This document shows, piece after piece, positions 59,178 to 64,000 of a DNA stretch of 64,000 nucleotides. Numbering within the stretch: the stretch's first letter is position 1; each line of letters begins with the position of its first letter. Origin of the DNA: Thermoprotei archaeon. GTDB lineage: Archaea > Thermoproteota > Thermoprotei > Thermoproteales > B15-G16. The translations under genes and the position numbers were made by a program. The notes beneath the pieces are model-generated. The model saw only the letters and a list, made by a program, of their open reading frames with translations. It was not told the origin of the DNA and did no database searches. Location: positions 17,048 to 81,047 of the forward strand of contig QMRC01000003.1 of assembly GCA_003649205.1 (NCBI GenBank), in the 5' to 3' direction.

Positions 59178-59954
59178 AAACCTCATCCCCACTACCCACT
59201 ACATACCTATTTAGTTCCTCTCGAGTTTAGGTCCTAATTAGTTTCAGGGCTGAAGGTGGGAGCTATAGTTAGGAGGACTAAGTCATTTCTGATCGAGATC
59301 TCTATGGCGCTTCGGCATGGGCTGGAATGGGTTTGTGATAGTAATTCCTATAGCGGTTGAGTAAGTTGTTGGGTTTGAGTTCATGAGATTACACGAGGTG
59401 GATGTTGGAGGATTTTCGAGGTTATTGGAGTTGGGAGGTAGAGTATTTCTCACATTCACTAATAGTGTGTAAACTCCGGAAATACGTAAGGTGGGGTTTC
59501 TCTAGAGATAGGTGTAATTGTGGTAGCTATAGTCGTAACTTACCTCTCAACGTTTTCTCTGTTATCTCCATTGTTGGTTTTTGCTCTAGCCGTAGTCATG
59601 GACAGGTTAGTAACACTCTTCTTGAGTGTGTGGATAGGTGTATTGATGGTTATACAGTACGACGTCCTTGGAGCGACTGTTAAGACTTGAGAGTAAATAG
59701 TTAACTGGTGCTTTTGTAGGTGCGCTCTATGCTTTAGATACTATAACCATACGTACATTAGCGAGTGTGGCTGTACAGGGGGGTCGTAAGTGCGTGTGGA
59801 GCAAGTTTCATAGGTTGAAGTCTGGGTTCTTCCTCAACAATACCAATGATGGTATACCTGTACTGGGATAAGCGCTATACTCGAAATTCAAATAAAATTC
59901 AAATAACTGTTTTCAACTTCCAATGTTTACTCGCGCTGAGGTTTTTGTACTCAG
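59178..59954 (+). pseudogene. Gene-poor stretch with decayed membrane-protein remnants
   Basis: About 780 bases without an intact gene. At 59490-59690 an open frame of 66 codons reads as two hydrophobic segments (GVIVVAIVVTYLSTFSLL, VFALAVVMDRLVTLFLSV). The frame before it (59402-59500 on another frame) has EVEYFSHSLIVCKLRKYVRW that may be its broken N-terminal part. This looks like a transporter gene lost by frameshifts, or a small membrane protein. The rest has no clear content; TATA-like runs (AAATAAAATTC near 59888-59898) lie before the MATE gene. Confidence 0.4.
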
Positions 59955-59987
59955 TTGGTTCTTCTAGAGAGCGTTCAGGTGAAGAGG

Positions 59988-61394
59988 ATGGCTAGTAGTA
60001 CCATCATCACGTATAGAGAGAGGATACTGAATGGGTCGATAGTTCGGACGCTCTTATGGTTGTCGTGGCCAGTTATTGTAGGTACTTTCGCTATGATGAC
60101 TTACAACCTCGTTGATGCGTTGTGGCTTGGTAGGTTGGGTAGGGATGCTTTCGGAGCACCCACAGTTAGCTGGCCTTTGATAATGTTGTTCAATGCTATA
60201 GGTATGAGTATTGCTCAGGCGGGTACAGCATTGATATCTCAGTACTTTGGTGCTGGAGATTATGAGATGAGTAGTAGGTGTTCTGGTCAGTTGGTAGCTC
60301 TGCTCGCGGTACTAGCTCTATCCATTAGCATGCTAGGTGTCTCTACTGTTCACATTCTTCTAAAGTTAATGGGTGTTCCTAAGGACATCTATCCGTTGGC
60401 TGTTGCGTACTCTAGGGTTATCTTTGCGGGTATCCCTCTAGCATTTCTAGGATTTGCGTTTTCAGCGATTTTGAACTCCTTAGGGGATACTAGAACTCCT
60501 ATGAAGTTAGTTCTGATCTCGGCTTTGATAAATATCGTATTGGACCCAATACTCATCTTTGGACTCTTTGGGTTACCGGCATTGGGTGTTGTAGGGGCTG
60601 CGCTAGCAACACTGTTGGCGAGGGGGATTGTTTCGTTTGTAGGTCTCTACATGCTTGTAAGGGGAGTTCATGGGATTAAGTTGCGTCTCAGGTGTATGAG
60701 GATTGAGAGGTGGTGGCTCAGGAAGGTGGTTTCCATAGCTGTACCCATATACATCCAGTCATCTTCGAACGCGCTGGGTTTCACTGTCATGATGAGTATA
60801 GTGTCTCGATTTGGCTCCGTAGCAGTTGCTGCGTATGGGATAGGTATCAGGATTGTAGATATCGTACAGGCGTTTACGATGGGTATTCAGAGAGCTACCT
60901 CGATTATGGTGGGTCAGTGTGTTGGTGCTGAACTCTATGATCGAGCGAAGAGGATCTCAAGAACGTCAATAACTCTCGTAACCTCAATCCTGGGGGTGGG
61001 AGCTATCGCCATATATGTGTTTAGGGATGCTGTAATATCATTCTTTGTACCTGATCCCCTTGTCATTGAGGAGGGGGACGTATTCTTGAGTTACTTCGTC
61101 TGGAGTATTCCGTTCTTTGGTATCTTCTTCGTGTGTAATGGTGTTGCCCAGGGTTCTGGCCACCCTGAGGCTATGACTGTGATATCTGTAGTGAGGCTGT
61201 GGCTATTTAGGATAGGTTTATCGGTACTGCTTGCACTGTACCTAGGTATGGGGTCGACAGGTATTTGGGTGGCGATGTCGGTGAGTAACGTAGCTGCTGG
61301 CTTACTATCTCTAGCGTGGATATCGAGGGGGACGTGGCTTAGGAGAGTTATAGAACCGAGAGAATTATCGATAAAAACACCGTTTCAAACTTAG
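59988..61394 (+). CDS. MATE family efflux transporter
   Basis: 468 residues from ATG 59988; an upstream TTG at 59955 is less likely because AGGTGA lies six bases before the ATG. About 12 membrane helices in two related halves. RTLLWLSWPVIVGTFAMMTY and LVDALWLGRLGRDAFGAPTV are the family start, and NSLGDTRTPMKLVLISALIN-type and FVCNGVAQGSGHPEAM motifs follow. It exports drugs or metabolites using an ion gradient, perhaps Na+. It faces the decayed stretch upstream. Confidence 0.92.
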   Translation: MASSTIITYRERILNGSIVRTLLWLSWPVIVGTFAMMTYNLVDALWLGRLGRDAFGAPTVSWPLIMLFNAIGMSIAQAGTALISQYFGAGDYEMSSRCSGQLVALLAVLALSISMLGVSTVHILLKLMGVPKDIYPLAVAYSRVIFAGIPLAFLGFAFSAILNSLGDTRTPMKLVLISALINIVLDPILIFGLFGLPALGVVGAALATLLARGIVSFVGLYMLVRGVHGIKLRLRCMRIERWWLRKVVSIAVPIYIQSSSNALGFTVMMSIVSRFGSVAVAAYGIGIRIVDIVQAFTMGIQRATSIMVGQCVGAELYDRAKRISRTSITLVTSILGVGAIAIYVFRDAVISFFVPDPLVIEEGDVFLSYFVWSIPFFGIFFVCNGVAQGSGHPEAMTVISVVRLWLFRIGLSVLLALYLGMGSTGIWVAMSVSNVAAGLLSLAWISRGTWLRRVIEPRELSIKTPFQT

Positions 61395-61428
61395 GAAATC
61401 TCCGAAGCTCAAAGCCTCCTAATCCCCT

Positions 61429-62784
61429 TCACCATCTTCCAGGCTCTCTATCAGACCATGTAACTAGATAGTAACTGTCGCTCGTGCTCGCTGTAATCGT
61501 GAACATTGGTAGTTCTAGGACCACTGTCGCTACTTTCTTCACTGACCAGATATATGGTTCACTACCTCGTGAGATGTCTAGAAAACCCTCAATAGCGAAA
61601 TCAGTTTCTTTCTCTGCATTTGGTGCATTAGTTAATAGCTGATACGTGATTTCACACCAACGTGGTATATCAGAATCGGCGGAGTACCATAGATAGTCAG
61701 GAGCTACACTAAACGATACAGCTACGTATGGTGGGCCGAAGCCTATTGTGAATGTAATGGATTGAATCCAAGATTTTGTTCCCTGTGGTCTGTAAGTTAC
61801 TATCAACTGCTCATCATACATATCGTATAGTGAATTATAATATGTGTACCATTCGTAAGGGGACCAACCGCTCTCGCCTTCAAGCCATTGGACAGAAACA
61901 ATTACGAAATCTGGTCCGCTATACGTCACATAGCAGTAAACTTTATCGTAATGAGTATATTCGCCAACTACTTGCTCTTCATACGTTATCCCTAGGACGT
62001 TGTAGACGTAGCCCATGAATTCATATCCAACAATCTCAACGACATCCTGAGGAATGTAGCATGTTGCTGGATTGAATCTAGATGCATGGGTGTGTACCCT
62101 AAGTGCATTGGACTTCCTAGTCTTCAATACCTCAATAATGTACTTCACTAACTTCACTGCAACACTCTTAAGGGTATCCTCCCTATATGCCCAATCACCC
62201 TTCGCGATATATCTGAAGTACCCTGGTATAGCTCTTAGCTCACCAATCCTCAGTATAGCTAGTCCAAGAGCTATGGTATTATTCCCAAGACTAAAGCTAG
62301 GTACTTTAACACCTTTCCTCAATTCAACGTCCTCGGTTATGGCTATTGTTAAGTTGTTGAGAACAAAATTACTCAGTAGCTTCGATGCTACAATGTGCGT
62401 GGTATTACCGTAGATTACAAGTACTCCATAGTTCATGAGGTAGCTAGCAGTTACCTTGCTCAGATCCGTGATTGTGTAGTTATCTTGCCTTAACAACCAA
62501 TTAGAGTCAATGAGCGTCAGATTTGCCCACTGTAGATACCTGTGATCTAGGTAGTAGAGTACACACACCTTAACAGTAGGTACTAACTTCTTGACTTGAT
62601 TAAGTAGTGACATGTAGTAGGGCACCAAGTCTTTACAGCTTAGAACATATACCTTAAGGTACTTGACCTGTTCTGCACTAGCACATTGTCCTTCACTGGA
62701 AGATAAGGTAGCTAAGCGTAGATGTAAGACACTCATTATTGGTAGTAGCGTGATGAGTACAAGCACAAACACGTAGTATCTCAT
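61429..62784 (-). CDS. Secreted or membrane-anchored protein, unknown function
   Basis: 451 residues with an N-terminal hydrophobic signal (YYVFVLVLITLLPIMSVLHL). The remainder has many Tyr, Thr and N-x-S/T sites, so it is probably exported and glycosylated. An alpha/beta N-terminal part (VLSCKDLVPYYMSLLNQVKK) and a beta-rich C-terminal part rich in aromatic residues follow. There is no C-terminal anchor. Family not recognised. Confidence 0.7.
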   Translation of the reverse strand: MRYYVFVLVLITLLPIMSVLHLRLATLSSSEGQCASAEQVKYLKVYVLSCKDLVPYYMSLLNQVKKLVPTVKVCVLYYLDHRYLQWANLTLIDSNWLLRQDNYTITDLSKVTASYLMNYGVLVIYGNTTHIVASKLLSNFVLNNLTIAITEDVELRKGVKVPSFSLGNNTIALGLAILRIGELRAIPGYFRYIAKGDWAYREDTLKSVAVKLVKYIIEVLKTRKSNALRVHTHASRFNPATCYIPQDVVEIVGYEFMGYVYNVLGITYEEQVVGEYTHYDKVYCYVTYSGPDFVIVSVQWLEGESGWSPYEWYTYYNSLYDMYDEQLIVTYRPQGTKSWIQSITFTIGFGPPYVAVSFSVAPDYLWYSADSDIPRWCEITYQLLTNAPNAEKETDFAIEGFLDISRGSEPYIWSVKKVATVVLELPMFTITASTSDSYYLVTWSDREPGRW

Positions 62785-62830
62785 TACGTTTCACCACAGA
62801 TGAACCATGCTAGCTAATTCAGAGGTGGTA

Positions 62831-63235
62831 TCACAGCGCTAGATATCCAACCCATTTCAATCTACCTGACTTCACATCAATGGTAAATCCAACAATATCA
62901 CGGAGACCAAGTATGAAAGTGTTCAGGACTTCGTAACTCTTCAGTATCTCCTTGACTTCAGTACTTAACCTAGTTAAGACCGCCACTGAAGGTCCTACAG
63001 TGATGTCCTCTATAATCAACGTATCGATTACACATAGCCTACCTTCAATCTGACAGCAAATACCTCTCAACAATATCCTCTCTGGTCTCTCCAGTAGCTT
63101 TACACCAATTTCATTAGCTAGCTCCTCATCAATTATGCTGTATGTAGCTCCTGTATCAACTAGTACATTACCTTCAGTAACTCTTCTACTTCCTTTAATG
63201 ACTACTCTAGCTTTGATGATGGGATTTACCTCCAC
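62831..63235 (-). CDS. Retropepsin-like aspartyl protease family protein
   Basis: 134 residues from GTG 63235. GNVLVDTGATYSIIDEELANEI carries the catalytic DTGA motif followed by the hydrophobic-glycine pattern of clan AA aspartyl proteases (retropepsin, DDI1, archaeal SpoIIGA-like). ILLRGICCQIEGRL and a C-terminal LGLRDIVGFTIDVKSGRLKW complete the fold. Acts as a homodimer if a protease. A TATA-like element CTTAAATC at about 63263-63270 is upstream. Confidence 0.85.
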   Translation of the reverse strand: MEVNPIIKARVVIKGSRRVTEGNVLVDTGATYSIIDEELANEIGVKLLERPERILLRGICCQIEGRLCVIDTLIIEDITVGPSVAVLTRLSTEVKEILKSYEVLNTFILGLRDIVGFTIDVKSGRLKWVGYLAL

Positions 63236-63296
63236 TTAAATCCCCATTGATATTGAGTATGATTTAAGCTATAAGGGGTGTTGTTTTGGTGCTTGG

Positions 63297-64000
63297 TTAC
63301 TGCTTTCTTAGTTCACGTAGTGTTTTGGTGAGGTTTTCTGGTAGTATGTCTGTTATTGGTTCTTGGTGGAGTACTTCCATGAATCCTCTGTCGTTTGTGT
63401 AGTATGGTTGTAGTGGTTTTCTTGCTCCTATCCTTATGAGTAGGGGTAGGTCTGTTCCTGGTAGTGAGTACATGCTCACGTTTATGCTATCTGTCTTCAC
63501 CGCTTGTCTGTAGGGGTTGAGTAGGTTCTTTATGTCTTCAGCTAGGTACCTTACTTCGCTATCACTTAGCTCCCTTATGTCACTTACCTGAGCTGTGCCT
63601 ATAATTTCGCCAGGTATCCAAGGTGCATAGGCTACGATCCAGGTCACTAATTTACCTCTCCATAGGAATCTCTCACCTAGCTTCTCTTCAGACTCCACTA
63701 GGTCCTGAATGAGGTCTGTGCCCCACTTACTCCTATATTCCCTGTACTTCTGTAGGAGTAGTGCTGTGTAGTTTCCTAGCTTTACGTCAGCTACTAGCTG
63801 TAGGTGTGGATGTAGTATTGATGCTCCTGCTGGTGCTAGGTAGTTTAGGTTTATGGTGAAGTACCTCACTTCTCTGTCCCTAGTAGATATCTTCCTGAAG
63901 TACTCTATAGAGAGGTGTAGTGCGTGATACCACTCCTCGGTAGTGAGTTCTTGGTATTCCTTGAAGTGTTTTGGTGTTAGTGTTACTACTGCGTGGTACT
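63297..64000 (-). CDS. GalT-like nucleotidyltransferase (HIT superfamily), N-terminus beyond the window
   Basis: The frame is open on the minus strand from 64000 to the stop at 63297, 234 codons; the gene starts outside the window. NYLAPAGASILHPHLQLVAD contains the HPHxQ motif of galactose-1-phosphate uridylyltransferases and diadenosine phosphorylases. Upstream residues such as VVTLTPKHFKEYQELTTEEW resemble the GalT pattern. Plus-strand sequence is G/T-rich here although the gene is on the minus strand. A sugar-phosphate nucleotidyl transfer is likely. Confidence 0.8.
   Translation of the reverse strand, partial: YHAVVTLTPKHFKEYQELTTEEWYHALHLSIEYFRKISTRDREVRYFTINLNYLAPAGASILHPHLQLVADVKLGNYTALLLQKYREYRSKWGTDLIQDLVESEEKLGERFLWRGKLVTWIVAYAPWIPGEIIGTAQVSDIRELSDSEVRYLAEDIKNLLNPYRQAVKTDSINVSMYSLPGTDLPLLIRIGARKPLQPYYTNDRGFMEVLHQEPITDILPENLTKTLRELRKQ

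Noticed and set aside
59402..59683. 93-codon open frame
   Set aside because: Codon and residue content look like an out-of-frame reading of a decayed gene; a hydrophobic protein reads in another frame over the same bases.
1..64000. CRISPR arrays, insertion sequences and rRNA genes
   Set aside because: No repeat-spacer pattern, no transposase ORF and no rRNA-like sequence seen anywhere in the window.

Overview
The window is chromosomal DNA of a hyperthermophilic archaeon, most likely a crenarchaeote (Thermoproteota). The evidence is a TFB transcription factor, a small-subunit replication factor C, ribosomal protein L13e, a PaREP1 protein, an archaeal geranylgeranyl-type prenyl synthase, an A/V-type ATP synthase, TATA boxes about 26 bp before starts, GGTGAT ribosome binding sites, a short intron in tRNA-Phe, and many C/D box guide RNAs. 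No species is claimed.

Layout. 1-5.2 kb: small and membrane proteins (unknown, CPBP protease, LysE-type and MFS transporters) around a tRNA-Phe gene with an intron. 5.3-7.0 kb: a PaREP1 protein, an unknown gene and a small HTH-like gene with a GC-rich structured leader. 7.0-10.1 kb: a leftward operon for the soluble part of a group 4 [NiFe] hydrogenase with its maturation protease. 10.1-18.8 kb: the rightward A/V-ATPase operon in the order H-I-K-E-C-F-A-B-D. 18.8-25.9 kb: DUF61, ADP-forming acyl-CoA synthetase beta subunit, a CofE-like ligase, acylphosphatase, then an amino-sugar group (SIS isomerase, NagA), a decayed serine-hydrolase-like gene, a ceramidase-like hydrolase and DeoC. 26-34 kb: RNA m5C methyltransferase, regulators, Cys-cluster proteins and HisRS. 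34-39 kb: two GTPases, a roadblock-like membrane protein, MscS channel and a TrkA-type protein. 39-49 kb: information processing and isoprenoid genes (RfcS, TFB, HIT, L13e, PAC2, Hsp20, prenyl synthase). 49-59 kb: HDAC-like, Prs, M24 homologue, radical SAM, GNAT, thioesterase, HAD and SufB. 59-64 kb: tRNA-Glu, a decayed stretch, MATE transporter, a secreted protein, a retropepsin-like protein and a GalT-like gene that runs off the edge.

The most striking signal is a set of nine candidate C/D box guide RNAs between 26 and 59 kb. Most have the same architecture (C, about 12 nt guide, D', about 3 nt, C', about 12 nt guide, D). Several touch protein genes: one C box contains a stop codon, one RNA overlaps a start codon, and one lies 10 nt past the stop of an RNA methyltransferase gene. 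Other points are a predicted Na+ site in the ATPase rotor subunit, an ATPase D gene with no ordinary start codon, and an M24 homologue without its metal ligands. Two coding sequences are cut by the window edges (1-486 and 63297-64000). Everything here is by eye; no database was searched.
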